Origin: Welwitschia mirabilis
Lineage: Eukaryota > Gnetophyta > Gnetopsida > Welwitschiales
Length of the DNA stretch: 53,927 nucleotides
Assembly: GCA_051453625.1 (NCBI GenBank)
Contig: JBOZIK010000001.1
Location: 84,751,614 to 84,805,540, forward strand
Direction of reading: 5' to 3'
The translations under genes and the position numbers were made by a program. The stretch's first letter is position 1; each line of letters begins with the position of its first letter. Of the stretch, positions 33,431 to 45,059 are shown piece after piece. The notes beneath the pieces were generated by a model. That model searched no databases. It saw nothing but the letters and a program-made list of their open reading frames with translations, and was not told the DNA's origin.

Positions 33431-33720
33431 GATAAAAAGTTACTTAATAAAAAGTTTGAACCTAGTTAACTTATCCTTTTATACAATACTAGAAGTAAAT
33501 ATTTTAAATAACAAGTTAATCTCTAAATGGTTAGGTCCTTGTCTTATAGAGAGAGTGCATTCCAATGGATCTATTGAGATTTCTGACTTAGAGACTAAGG
33601 AGATTCAGAAAGTTAATGAACAATGTTTAAACTATAAGAATGATCTTTTGATGAAGTCTACATGTGGTAGAAGAACTTGTTTTGGAGATTTCCTTTAATG
33701 AGGAGGACTTTTAGCCTATC
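33431..33720 (+). pseudogene. Integrase C-terminal end of element G
   Basis: NILNNKLISKWLGPCLIERV, HSNGSIEISDLETKEIQKVN, then a frame change and NEEDF at about 33696-33710. The KWLGPCLI turn is closer to the family form than in F. The same end is found in F, H and the inverted segment. Confidence 0.8.
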
Positions 33721-34852
33721 ATTATCTGAGTTCTTTTTATCTTATTACTTTGATGAATGTTATGATATCACTTAATCATTGTTTAAACTTGACTAATATA
33801 TTTCTTTATAAAGTTTTTCATGACTAGAATTTATGCTTGGGCATTTTATAGTGGTAAGATTGGATTCACCTAATATTGAGACATTTCCATATCTATGGAC
33901 TTCATTTTAATGAACATGATTTGGTTCTTATGCTTTTCTTTCAATTGTGTAAGGTCTTTGGTTATTTGAAAATATTTTTTTTCTATGTTACATCTCACTT
34001 ATTCATCTTCATCTTTTTGGGTTTGTAATTATATGGGAATTTTTTTTCAAAAAAGAGAAAAAAATAATGACTATTCTCTATTATATTTTATACTTAAAGT
34101 AAAATACATGATCACCATAATGTCCTACCATACTAGGGTAAATATTTTTCTAGAGGAATCATTAGTAGTAATGATAACTCTGAGAACTCCAATGGGGAGT
34201 TAGTTAGCTATGCTTCATGGGTCCTTACTTTTTTAACTTTGGTTGAACTCCCCTAATCATAGAAAAATTTGTAATAAAATTTGAAGCTACAAGATTTGTA
34301 ATATTTCTAGTATTACCAGAGGCATTTCTTGTTTCCTAAACTCTTAGCATTCCCACATGGTTATTTTACTTTTGACAATTTAGGTGTGTTTATAAGGTGT
34401 GAGTAGGTGAGTTCATTTTTAAGTAGCTCTTGATCTTGTCATTTATTACTCTAAGAAATTCGGTTTTTGTATTATTATAACTATTACCTTTTCAAGTAGA
34501 ACTTTATATATTTTGTCATGCATTTTTACTCAAGTGGCTTTATGATGGCTTGTATGTGATCCCTTATATATTTTGAAGTTTTGTGCTTTATCTTGTTTTG
34601 ATTTTTAGTTTGGGTACATTCATTTATTTTTTATTATTATATTTTAGCCTAGGCAATTTATTTTATGTAGCCATAGTTTTCTTTTATTTTGAGTTTTTAC
34701 ACTTCATCCTGCTTTTCATGATTTTCTTTCTTATTTCCTACTTTTCTGAGCTTTTTGATAAAATATAATACTTTGATGATCATATCTAAGCCTAAATTAA
34801 TTATTTGATATCTTTATTTTTTAAAAATATTTTATAGTCCCTCATTCACCTG

Positions 34853-34880
34853 GTTATCTAGATGACACCAAGTGGACCAT
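34853..34880 (+). repeat. Bipartite dyad motif, spacer site 1 (element G)
   Basis: GTTATCTAGATGAC, 7 bp, GGACCAT. Confidence 0.7.
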
Positions 34881-34913
34881 AGTTTCATTTTTTATAAGAG
34901 TCATCTTAGGGAT

Positions 34914-34940
34914 ATCATCTAGATAATGGAACCAGATAAT
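34914..34940 (+). repeat. Bipartite dyad motif, spacer site 2 (element G)
   Basis: ATCATCTAGATAAT, 6 bp, AGATAAT. Confidence 0.7.
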
Positions 34941-35106
34941 AGTGTAATAAAACCATGACTCAAATTCCTTTTCCTCATTTTTCTATATTTTTTCATCATT
35001 TTAGCCATTTATTAAAGAGGTGATGACCCCTAGCCCTTACCAGCACCCTGTATTTCATTCCACTTAATTTCATGTCCAAATTTTCAAGTTTTTATTGAAT
35101 TTCTCA

Positions 35107-35654
35107 AAATGAGGTATGTTTTTCTCTCCCTCTTATTTTTTTAATTTTTTCTTCTATATTTTATACTTTTAAGGTTTAGTTTTTATGTATGTTTATTAAT
35201 TTTTTATTCTTTGATTTAGAACTTATAGATTTGATTTGCATTGCATATTTTCAAAGTTATAATCAGTTATGCATGTTATAAGAAAATTTTAACCTTCCTT
35301 ATTTTACACTCATTTTCTTGCAAACTATAGGACGAAAAATAGTGGTCTTTTAGGCAAAATTGATCATTTTTATGTGTTTTACTATTCTACTAGATTAGAT
35401 TTTTCATTTGAGCACTTCGAATTTTAACCATGTGTGGGGCCCACTTAAAAAACTACTTTTTCATTTTTTTGGGTTTTACATTGTTCTTGTCATGACTAAG
35501 TAATAGAAAGTATATTAAAACTTTTAAGGGGAATAAGATGTATTTTCATCATTTTTCTATTTATTTTGAGGTTATTATTATGCATCCATGTGATGTATTT
35601 GACATTTTTATCGGATATCGCATGATGTTTTTTTATGTATTTTTGATTTAGTAG
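35107..35654 (+). other. Candidate start exon end and intron before ORF3 (element G)
   Basis: ATGAG at 35107-35111, donor GTATGT from 35112, acceptor AG at 35653-35654, intron 543 bp. As in F, splicing places the ATG in the ORF3 frame, and the first residues after the junction share HRY in both copies. Inference only. Confidence 0.55.
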
Positions 35655-36930
35655 GCCTACGCATAGATATAAATAGGCTAAGGTTATAGATTAAGAGGCA
35701 CATCCATTAGTGCCACTAAAAGTTAATCATGTGAAACTAATACATTCACTACCTTGACATAGTTGTTCTTTGATAATACATACAACTATCATCCACTTCA
35801 AGCAATATTTTGGAAATTTTATAAGATAGATATATCCTAAGGTTGATTAGAGGCTCTCAAATCTCTAGATATAATGGATTATAGATGCACATGGGTCGTA
35901 TTATGTATCAGAGATGAAAAATTTTTATGACACCATGCATATAGAACGTTATCTAGATTCTCATGGTCACCTACTTAAATGATCGCAATCTATATTTGGG
36001 ACCATAAGATTACTATACTCTCATCCCACATAATAATACTTAGAAATCTAAATGATCTTGAAAGTTTACACATTCATTCGACCAGAGGGACCAAAGAGTA
36101 TCATGCATATGGTTTTGCATTAGACATTTCAGCTAATTTAATGATATATAGACGAGGAGTTCTTATTACATAGTTAACAACCATATACAGAATACTTCAT
36201 AGAGGGTTAATCCATAACATTATTCCATCATTTCATAATAATCATATTATGGTCATGAACTTATACATTTTGATAGCTTTTAGGCAAGGAGAGCAGATGA
36301 ATTTACTAACCTTTATCTAGAAGAGACTTAGATTAATGATAGAGGCACGATAGTTGTAGACTCTAGGTTACATGCCTCTTCTCATGTTTATTTAAATAAT
36401 TTGAAATATCGGATCCCATAAGTGAGTAACAACTTTCTCATATTTAGACTTTCGGATGTTACATACTAAACATGGACATATAGTTACTAGAAGAGGCAGA
36501 GCGACCTTAGGTATAGGAACCTATGATTAGAACTATACTTTAATCGATACAGACCCTCCTGATGGAGACCACTAAGACCATTATAGGTTTTGTTAATCAT
36601 ATTATCTAGACCTTAAACCAAATGATATAGGCTCTATATTAGGGTACTTAAACATTGGTGTAGAGGATCTTGACAGTTCAGAGGAGAGTTTAACACTCTC
36701 AACACCTTATTATTGACGTGTGCCAACATGTTATCTCTATATAGTAGACTGTTAGAGTAGAAATTCTAGAGGCTATTCATATTTAGTGATATGAGATGAT
36801 TTATTCTATTTCTACATCATTGGACCTTTGTTTCACTATTGATCCAAAGCATACTCCCTTTTTTTCCCTTGCATCTAAGTCAGCTACCCAGACAGAGTTC
36901 ATTATGGGGTAATGAGGGTAGTGACTATGT
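35655..36930 (+). pseudogene. ORF3 of Athila-like element G, function unknown
   Basis: Aligns with ORF3 of F and H: EAHPLVPLKVNHVKLIHSLP at the start. An open stretch at 35979-36173 carries HIHSTRGTKEYHAYGFALDI and NLMIYRRGVLIT, then LHRGLIHNIIPSFHNNHIMV and LIAFRQGEQMNLLTFI. The C-terminal part, around 36600-36900, is Ser/Thr/Pro-rich and poorly conserved. The block LHRGLIHNI-x-PSFH is identical between F and G. No catalytic motif is recognised. Confidence 0.7.
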
Positions 36931-37224
36931 CATACTTTGTATCTCCCTTTTTATGTATTATTGTACTAAAACTCATTGTTATATATATACATATCATTTT
37001 TTGAGTTGAGCATGGTATGATGTCTTATTTAATTTTCATGATTATCTTTCTTTCTTACATGTCATAATGAGGATTTATTTTATTTAGGTGATCTTTTTAG
37101 TCATTATTATATATTTTAATGAGGGGATTTCAATTATAAATGCATTAACTAATTATTTATTTGAAAAAATTCTATCATAGATTTCTATTTTCCAAAACTA
37201 TTTTTTAAGCTTGTCATTCCTCAT

Positions 37225-37250
37225 ATCATTTAGATGTTGACTCAGACAAT
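37225..37250 (+). repeat. Bipartite dyad motif after ORF3 (element G)
   Basis: ATCATTTAGATGTT, 5 bp, AGACAAT. Confidence 0.65.
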
Positions 37251-37409
37251 GGCATGATTAATTATTCAATTAGGTGAAATGTTTAGTTTTTTTATTTTTC
37301 ATCTTTTAGTATATATTTCTAAGATTCTTGAAAAATTTTTTGAGATGATTTCCTTAGTAATTTAGACAATTTGACTCATAATCAATGATTTGCCTATTGA
37401 TTTAAGGCT

Positions 37410-37422
37410 AAATGGGAGTCTA
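37410..37422 (+). other. Decayed polypurine tract of element G
   Basis: AAATGGGAGTCTA directly before LTR B2, in the place of AAGTAGAGGGCTA of element H. Confidence 0.65.
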
Positions 37423-38525
37423 TATTACACTACTAACTTGCATATATTTAATAGGGTATTTTGAGTAGTTTTATACAATATTAGATAGGTTTACACTAAA
37501 TTTCCATAATAATGAAGAGCTGAGATGAAACTATAAAAACATGCAATCTTCATAACATTTTGTAGCATTTAGAGTGATTCATAATACTTTCCATTTTAAA
37601 GCAAACTTCTTGCAAACATTGAGGCTGATACATTAGATTATTATTTGTAAAAGCTTATCATTCATCTCATCATCCATATGACTATATAAATGATGGAATA
37701 GTAAACTAATAAGAATGTTGATTGTGATTAATTCAAAAAATGATATGGATTGTTTATGAGGTGATATCATCCCCTATATTATCTGGAAGACCAATAGGAT
37801 GACCTTTGTTATAATACTCTATTGAAAATTTTCCTAACTTTTGACATTTATCTATTTGTTTCTTGTACAACTGTTAGAGTTCTACTCATGCATGTTTATC
37901 TATTTTATTTATTTATGTGTCTATTATTAGTAAGTATCAATTTTGCCTTTGATTTTGTATTGTCTTTTCTTACATAAAAAATTCTCATGATAGGAGATCA
38001 AAGGGTCAAAGATCCATTCTTAGTAGTTACAAAGATACATCTTCCTTGGTATTGGGTTGTGCTTCCTTCATTGAGGTGTAGTACTTTGTAACATAGCTGT
38101 GGTTTAAGATAATACAAATAACTCTTTTTTGTTTTTTTTTATGGTTATTATTACTTATCCCTGATAGTTTATATTACTTCTAATTTACTGACAATTTTTT
38201 TAGTGATAAAGGTTATGAGGTCAATCTTTATGAACGTTGAGCATTATTAGTTTATGTGCACTACTATTTTTCTTTTCTAAATTAACCTTTCATAAGTGTG
38301 ACACATTGTAATTTTCTACATTATAATTTATTTCTATTGCTACAATGCATAAGTGTTTCTTATTGAAATCAATTCTCTTTCTTCTAGCCTTGGCATTTGA
38401 TGGATTATGACTTTGGGTTTAATTCCATCTATATTAGTGTATTGTATTGTGTAAAACATCTTTTTTATTTGTGAATGACAAAATCTCCTTAAGCATAATC
38501 ATTTACACAAATATGCACTACAACA
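37423..38525 (+). repeat. Athila-like LTR, subtype B (B2)
   Basis: Starts TATTACACTACTAACTTG (B3: TGTTGCACTGCTAACTTA) and ends CTACAACA. It carries dyad motifs at 37669-37694 and 37778-37803. On its right there is no PBS: the inverted segment starts immediately. Confidence 0.9.
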
Positions 38526-40759
38526 ATGTGTGGCCTACTCAACGATAAATACGTAATATGTCATGCAAGATTTGATGAATATAACTAAAATACATCACAT
38601 GGATGCTCGAAATTACCTCAAAAATTAGTTTAAAAATGTGTAAAATTTGTAAAAATATGTTCTTCCCCTACTTAAATACTATTAATATGTTCCATATTGC
38701 CTAGTCATGTGAACAAAAATGAAATATCTATGTCAAGTTAAAATTTGTGTTTTAGGTGGACCCCACATAATGTGAGAAATAAAAGTGATTAAATAAAAAA
38801 TATAATTCACTAGAAATGTAGAGCACATTGTACTAATTAATTTACCCTAAAATAATACTACATTTTGAATTATAGTTTATGAGAAAAGGGTTTTAAAGTT
38901 AAAATCCTAATTCCACCTCATAAAATGCATAATTCATCATATCTTTTAAAATAGATAGCAAAAATTAGATTTGTATGTTCCTCATTAAAGATCTCAAAAA
39001 CTAAACAACATACATGTAAATTACATTTCAAAAGATTAATAAATCAAAAAACATTTAGAAAAACAAGGGAGAGAAAAATGTACTTAATTTTAAAAATTTG
39101 ATGAAATATGAAAATCTAGTGGACGAATTTGGTGGGGACAAGTTCTAGCATGTCGATAAGAACCAAGGGTATTATTATATCTCAAAATAATAGATAAAAA
39201 TAATAAATAATAAACATTAAAAAGAATTAATATCATGATTTTATCAAATTATCGTCTAGTCATTTATTTTGAATGATAGCTGTATGAGAACTATCAGAAA
39301 AAAATCTCATTGTCATCCACAATATCATCTAGATAATCAAGTGAATAATAGGACTTTGAAAAAGTTCTTAAAAATGAAAATGTTGGCTAAGAAACTTAGG
39401 CTCAGATGTAATCATGAATATAAAAAAATGATTCAGAAGGTTTTTAAAAAAAAAGGAATGATAAATAGTCATAATAAACCAAGATGATGGAAAAAAACTC
39501 AAAATAAATGAAAAGTGGAATGATGAAAACATACTAAGTAGGTTGAAACCTCATCAAAAGGACTAAATAAATGTGCTAAAACTTAAAAAAAACTAGGAAA
39601 AAAATGTAGAACTCCAAAAGATATAAAGGAATCTCATAAAAACCATAAAGCATAAAATATTATTATTTAATTAAAGTGCTAAAAGAAAATCAATGTGATA
39701 TTAAAAAAAATGCCAGGAATAAGAACAATGAAACTACTAAATGATAAAATCCTAGATAAGAATGGAAAGGTTTAATGACAACTTTGAAATAACAAAGTAA
39801 AGAACTAAAAAAAAAAGTAGACCAAAAATAGACATTATAAACATGAAAAAGATACCTTATCTATCCTAAATTCTAACCTAACAAATCCCCTTGAAAAATA
39901 TCATAAAGTCACTTGAGTAAAAAACACATAATGAAATGTATTGATTTGATAAATTTTCACTTAAAATGATAGTGATATAATGATACCAAAGATTAAGCAC
40001 TTAGAAGAATGAATGATAAGGTCAAAAGTTGATTAGAAATGAACTCACATACTCACATCCCAAAACACATCCAAATCCTTAAAAGTGAAATGATCATGTG
40101 GAAATACTAAGAGTCTAAGAAAGAAATAATGTGTCTAATAACATAGGGAATACCACTGATTTCATAGACTTAAAGTTTATTACCAGTTTTCATAATAAGA
40201 GGAGTGCAGCAATAGTTAGAGAACTAAGACCCTATGAAGCATTCTTAACAGACCTCTTAGTGGCGTTCCCACAGATGCTAACACTATTAAATATTCCTTC
40301 TAAAAAAAACTCACTCCAATGTGATATGACATTATGGTGACCATGTATCGTTTAGCACAAATACAATAGATCATGATCATTATTCTTTTTTATTTTTAAT
40401 TTTTAATTTTTTTTTTGTAATAACACAAATAATTCCTACATGATCACACACTCAAAAAGATGAAGGTAAATAAGTGAAATGAAAGACAAAATAGAATATA
40501 ACTAAAAAATTAAAGACCTAATACCATTAACTAAAAAGGAAAAGAACCAAGGAATATTCTTTTAAAAGAAGTTTATAGATATGGGAATGTCTTAATATTG
40601 GATGATTTCAATCTTATCACTATAAAATGCCCAAGTATGAATATTAGCCATAAAAACTTCAAAAAGCAAATAAGTAAGCCAAATTTAAAAGATGATCAAG
40701 TAACATCATAACATTCACCAAAGAAATATGCTAAGAGATAACTCAGATAATAATAGAAT
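38526..40759 (-). other. Inverted integrase-ORF3 spacer
   Basis: Minus-strand version of the spacer in F, G and H. The donor-like ATGAG/GTATGT has decayed to TTAAGTACAT near 39080-39095. Dyad-type motifs sit at 39251-39277 and about 39321-39350. Short frames at 39269-39487 and 40131-40340 (+) are antisense to the element and are not genes. Confidence 0.75.
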
Positions 40760-41049
40760 GGAAGTCCTCCTCATTAAGAAAAACCTCTAAAATAATTGCT
40801 TTTACCATCTTCAAGATTGCATTGAAATATTTTTCATATATTTTCAATCTTTATCCATTAACTTTCTAAATATCCTTAGTTTTTAAATCAAAAATCTTAA
40901 CAAAGCCATTAGAATGTACTTTCTTTATAAGATAAGGACCTAACCATTTAGATGTCAACTTGTTAATATTGTATAAAAGTGTAAGTTCACTAGGTTCAAA
41001 TTTTTTATGAAGTAACATCCTATCATATTTAAACTTATCTTAGGCTTTG
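40760..41049 (-). pseudogene. Integrase C-terminal end, inverted copy
   Basis: The minus strand reads FEPSELTLLYNINKLTSKWL, GPYLIKKVHSNGF, IFDLKTKDI-stop-KVNG, then FQCNLEDG-like codons and NEEDF near 40765. The GPYLI turn is fully conserved. The KVNG and EEDF order matches the forward copies. Confidence 0.85.
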
Positions 41050-41720
41050 TGAATTAGTTGGTGATGTGTAGTACTAGTACATTTGTCATCTAGATAATTA
41101 AGTTATACTAATCTATGTTTCATATTATTATGAAGGTCTACAATATTATGTTATTAAGATTAACAATAATAGTTATAAAACACATCAATAAGTAAAATAC
41201 AAACTCTTTCATATATAAGTTCATAGGGTTAAAAACAAAGAGAATTACATCAAGTAGTATGTAAGCCTAAAGAACATCATTAAGCTTAGAAGTTAAATAT
41301 TTCTTATTAATAAGGAAAAGTTTTATAGCATTTTCTTAGTTTCTCTATTTGCATTTTTAGCTTTACCATTAGTTTGTGGATGCTAAGAACAAGATACTCT
41401 ATGTTCTATTCTAATAAATAAAAGAAGGTTCCTAACAAGTTAATTAATGAAATGAGTTTCTTAATCACCAATAATAATCCTAGGGAAACCAAAAACATTA
41501 AAAATATGAGTTTTAAGAAAAGTACAAATAGTTTGGCATCATTCATAAAAGTAGGAATAGCCACTAAAATGTAGTTTTTATCATTAAAAAGTGGTTCAAT
41601 AAGGCCTATAAAATCAATTCCTTAATAATCAGAAGGTTCACATTTAAGAGTAGGTTTAAAGGACATTTCTTAAAAACAAATAAGGGTACCATAACATTGA
41701 CAAGCATCATACCTTCTAGC
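41050..41720 (-). pseudogene. Broken integrase core, inverted copy
   Basis: The minus strand begins ARRYDACQCYGT (zinc-binding region, one Cys pair partly kept), then GIDFIG with the first catalytic Asp. Next are FPRIIIGD-stop-ETHFIN, keeping the second Asp, and HPQTNGKAKNANRETKK, where the catalytic Glu is Lys as in F, G and H. It ends with LNPYELIYERVCILLIDVFYN-like codons around 41190-41240. Confidence 0.85.
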
Positions 41721-41820
41721 NNNNNNNNNNNNNNNNNNNNNNNNNNNNNNNNNNNNNNNNNNNNNNNNNNNNNNNNNNNNNNNNNNNNNNNNNNNNNNNN
41801 NNNNNNNNNNNNNNNNNNNN
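41721..41820. other. Assembly gap (100 N) at the centre of an inverted repeat
   Basis: The minus-strand integrase on the left and the plus-strand integrase on the right face each other across this gap. The left edge corresponds to about 41893 on the right arm, so the right arm reaches about 70 bp further into the integrase. Confidence 0.95.
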
Positions 41821-42640
41821 AAAATGGCTATAAAAATTACTCATTCTAGTTTTTATTGGCCTACTTTTTTTTAGGATTCTTTTGATTTTACTAAAAGGCG
41901 TGATCTTCATTAGTGTTATGGTAGCTTTATTCATGCTTAACAGATGCTTTTTAGATCTATTTTTAAATATAAACCTTTTAACTATTAGGGTATTGATTTT
42001 ATAGGTCCTATTCACCCACCTTCTCATGATAAACATTACATTTTAGTGGTTGTAGATTATATTACTAAATGGGTTGAAGCTATTTCTAGTTCTTTAAATG
42101 ATATCTGAACTATTTGTTGTTTTCTTAAAACTCATTTTTTTAGATATTTGATGTACCTAAGATGATTATTAATGATCAAGAAACTCATTTTATTAATCAT
42201 ATTTTAAAGAAACTTCTTTTATCCATTGGAATAAAACATAGAGTTGTCATGCTTATCATCCTCAAACCAATGGATAAGCTAAAAATGCAAACAGAGAGAT
42301 TAAAAAATGTTTCAAAAACTTGTCTTTGTTAATGAAAAAAATCTTAGGCTTCTAATCTTAATGATGTTCTTTGAGCTTACCATACTACTGGGTAATTCTC
42401 TTAGTTTTTCACCTTATGAACTTGTATAAGAAAAATTTTGTGTTTTACCTATTGATGTGTCCCATAACTCTTATCATGCTTTTCATCAACTTAAGCTTGT
42501 GGACCTTACTAAAAATCTTAAACATAAATTAGACCAATTAAACCACCTTGATGAAAAAAGTACTTATGCTATACATCATCAATTAATCCATAAAGCCTAA
42601 GATAAGTTCAAACATGATAAAAAGTTACTTCATTAAAAGT
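41821..42640 (+). pseudogene. Broken integrase of Athila-like element H
   Basis: Reads KMAIKITHSSFYWPTFF, FDFTKRRDLH (Cys pair lost), then an open core [34 protein letters not shown]. The second Asp is kept in INDQETHF. After a deletion of about 2 bases near 42247 the third site reads NG-stop-AKNANREIKK, with the Glu as Lys. The region 41989-42110 has the most family-like integrase core of the Athila copies. Confidence 0.85.
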
Positions 42641-42912
42641 TTAAGCATAGTTAATTAATCCTTATACATACCACTAGAATACATCTTTTGAATAACAAGT
42701 TGACCTCTAAATGGTTAGGTCCCTATCTTATAGAGAGTGCATTCTAATAGCTGTATTGATATTTCCAACTTAGAAACTAAGGAAATTCATAAAGTTAATG
42801 GACAATGGTTGAAACTTCACAAAGGATCTTTTGATGCAATCATAAACATGGTAGAAGCACTTGTCGTGGAGGTTTTCCTTGATGAGGATAACTTCCATCC
42901 TATCATTATCTA
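42641..42912 (+). pseudogene. Integrase C-terminal end of element H
   Basis: NNKLTSKWLGPYLIE, then NGQWLKLHKGSFDAI and VEALVVEVFLDEDNFHPIII before a stop. A short deletion near 42740 removes part of the VHSNG turn. The GPYLIE turn is intact. Confidence 0.8.
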
Positions 42913-44288
42913 AGTTATTTCTTAGCTTATTCCTTTAGTGGATGTATGATGTTACTTAATCATCTTTTAATTTGACTGATGTATTTCTTTATGAAGTTTT
43001 TCATGACTAGTATTCATACTTGAGCATTTTACAATGGTAAGATTAGATTCACCCAATTTTAAGACATTTCCATGTCTATGGACTTTACTTTTAAGAAAGA
43101 TAACTTAGTTCTCATGCTTTTTTTCAATAGTATAAGATCTTTAATTATTTGGGAGTGTTCTTTTCTGTCTTTCATCTTACTTATTCGCCTTCCTCTTTTT
43201 GAGTATGTGAACATGTGGGAATTTTCCAAAGAAAGAAAGAAAAAGAAAATCATGACCATGTTCTATTATATTTTATGCTTAAATAAAAATACATAAACAC
43301 TATGATGTGCTATCATACTAGAGTGAATTTTTCTGAGAGGAACCTTTGATAGTGTTGGGAGTTATATGAACTCCACTAGGGGGTTAGTCGATCATGCTTC
43401 ACAATTCCTTACTTGTCTAACTATGGTAATACTTCCCTCATCATGGAAAAAGTTTTAATCAACTTTGAGGCTATGGAACTAGTGGTGTTCTTAGTGTCAT
43501 CAAAGGCATTACTTATTTTATAGACTCTTAGTATTCCCACATGGTCATTTCACTTTTGAGGATTCAAGTATATTTATGAGGTATGAATAGGTGAGTTCAT
43601 TTCTGAGTAGCTCTTAATCTTGTCATTCATTATTTGAAGTACTTAAGTTTTAGTACCATCATAATCATTACCATTTTTAGTGGAACTTTATAGAGTTTAT
43701 ACATTTTATCAGGCATTTTTACTTAGGTGGCTTTATGATGTCTTTCTTGGGGGTTTTCTAGGTTAGAATTTAAAATAGATAAGCAAGCTTCTCATTGTTT
43801 CTTATGTCCATTTTCATTCTGCTTTTCTTTTGTCTTTTAGTTTATTATTTTAAAGTGATTTTTGCATTTTATAATCTTTACATAGGACCTTATCATTTAG
43901 TAGTTTCCTTATTATTCATTCATGTAATATCATTTTTGTTTAGCATTTGAATTAATCAGAACATCTTTCATGTTTCACACCTTTTCTGAGATTCCTTGTA
44001 TCTTTTGGAGTTTTATGCTTTTTTTTATTTTACTTTTCAGTTTGGGCACATTTATTTAATTTTTATTATTAGGTTTTATCCTAGATAGTTTATTTTCTTC
44101 ATCCATATTTTTTTTAATAATTTTGATTTTTTACACTTCATCCTGATTTTCACAATTTTCTTTCTTATTTCCTATTTTCTTGAGCTTTCTAATAAAATCT
44201 GATACTTTGATGATTATATCTGAGCCTAACACTCTTGGCTAATATCTTTATTTTTACAAAATATTTTCATAATTCTATCATTCACTGG

Positions 44289-44316
44289 ATCATCCAGACA
44301 ATACTAAGCAGACAAC
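44289..44316 (+). repeat. Bipartite dyad motif, spacer site 1 (element H)
   Basis: ATCATCCAGACAAT, 7 bp, AGACAAC. Confidence 0.75.
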
Positions 44317-44348
44317 ATGATGATTTTTTTGAGAGTCTTCTTAGGGTT

Positions 44349-44375
44349 GTTGTCCGGATGATGCAACTAAACAAC
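44349..44375 (+). repeat. Bipartite dyad motif, spacer site 2 (element H), least decayed
   Basis: GTTGTCCGGATGAT, 6 bp, AAACAAC. The centre TCCGGA still has its CpG, whereas other copies show TCTAGA, TTCAGA or TCCAGA. A further inverted half-site (GTCTTCT) lies upstream. Confidence 0.8.
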
Positions 44376-45059
44376 AGTGCGATAAAACCATGGCCTAAAT
44401 CCTTTTTCCTCATTTTTCTTTATTTTCTCATCATTTTTATCCATTTCTTCCAAAGATTATGATCCCTTAGATATTACCAGCATCTTGGAATTTATTCCAC
44501 TCGATTTCACATCCAGATTTCAAAGTTTCCAATGAATTTCTCAAAATGAGGTATGTTTTTTTCCTTCTTGTTTTTCAACTTTTTCTCCCATTTTTTAGCC
44601 TCTTCATACATAGTTTTTACATATATTTATCAGTTTTTCATGCTCTTCTATTTAGAACCTATGGATTTGATTTTCACCACATATTTTGGAAGTTATAATT
44701 AGTTGTATGTTTTACAAGAAAACCTTAGCTTTCTATGTTTCACACTCAATTTCTCACAAACTGTAAATCGAAACATAGTGATTCTTTATAGAAAATTGAT
44801 CAGTTCGACATGTTCTATGCTTCTACTTAATTATATTTTTATTTAAATGCTTTAAATTTTATCATATGTGGGGTCCAGTTAAAAAACTACTTTTTCATTT
44901 TTCATGCATTTTGCATTTTTCTTCTCATGACTATGAAATATAGGATGTATTAACACTTTTAGGGAGGGTAGGACATATTTTCATCATTTTTCTTATTTTT
45001 TATCAATTTTGGGGATTGTCATTGCACATCCATGTAATGTATTTGACATGTCTAGACAG

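Larger units (their letters stand above)
33721..35654 (+). other. Integrase-ORF3 spacer of element G, with candidate intron
   Basis: Complete version of the spacer, 1.9 kb, no gap. It holds dyad motifs at 34853 and 34914, a donor-like ATGAG/GTATGT at 35107-35117, the GTGTGGGGCCC block near 35431, and the acceptor ending GATTTAGTAG at 35654. Most short open frames in it are unconserved. Confidence 0.7.
26805..38525 (+). mobile_element. Athila-like element G (LTR B1 to LTR B2)
   Basis: Complete in order: LTR B1, PBS, leader, gag, PR, RT, RNase H, INT, spacer, ORF3, polypurine tract, LTR B2, with no N. Both LTRs are subtype B and the same length (1102 and 1103 bp), so this is the most regular element of the window. 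All genes are broken, yet the protease DTG and RT FMDD motifs survive. Confidence 0.9.
38526..41720 (-). mobile_element. Inverted Athila-like segment: integrase core to just past the ORF3 acceptor
   Basis: The minus strand reads, from 41720 down to 38526, integrase core, integrase C-terminus and the whole integrase-ORF3 spacer. It ends about 9 bp past the position of the candidate splice acceptor. It is the reverse complement equivalent of 22400-25054 (F) and 41893-45050 (H). Its outer end abuts LTR B2 with no transition, and its inner end is at the gap. Confidence 0.9.
42913..45059 (+). other. Integrase-ORF3 spacer of element H
   Basis: Conserved with G along most of its length: dyad motifs at 44289 and 44349, ATGAG/GTATGT at 44546-44556, TGTGGGGTCC block near 44868. 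A deletion near 45050 removes the acceptor AG region seen in F and G. Confidence 0.7.

Noticed and set aside
39269-40340. Two plus-strand open frames (39269-39487, 40131-40340).
   Set aside because: Antisense to the inverted integrase-ORF3 spacer, which is non-coding in the three forward copies.
43059-43296. Overlapping open frames on both strands.
   Set aside because: Located in the spacer of element H; neither is conserved in F or G.
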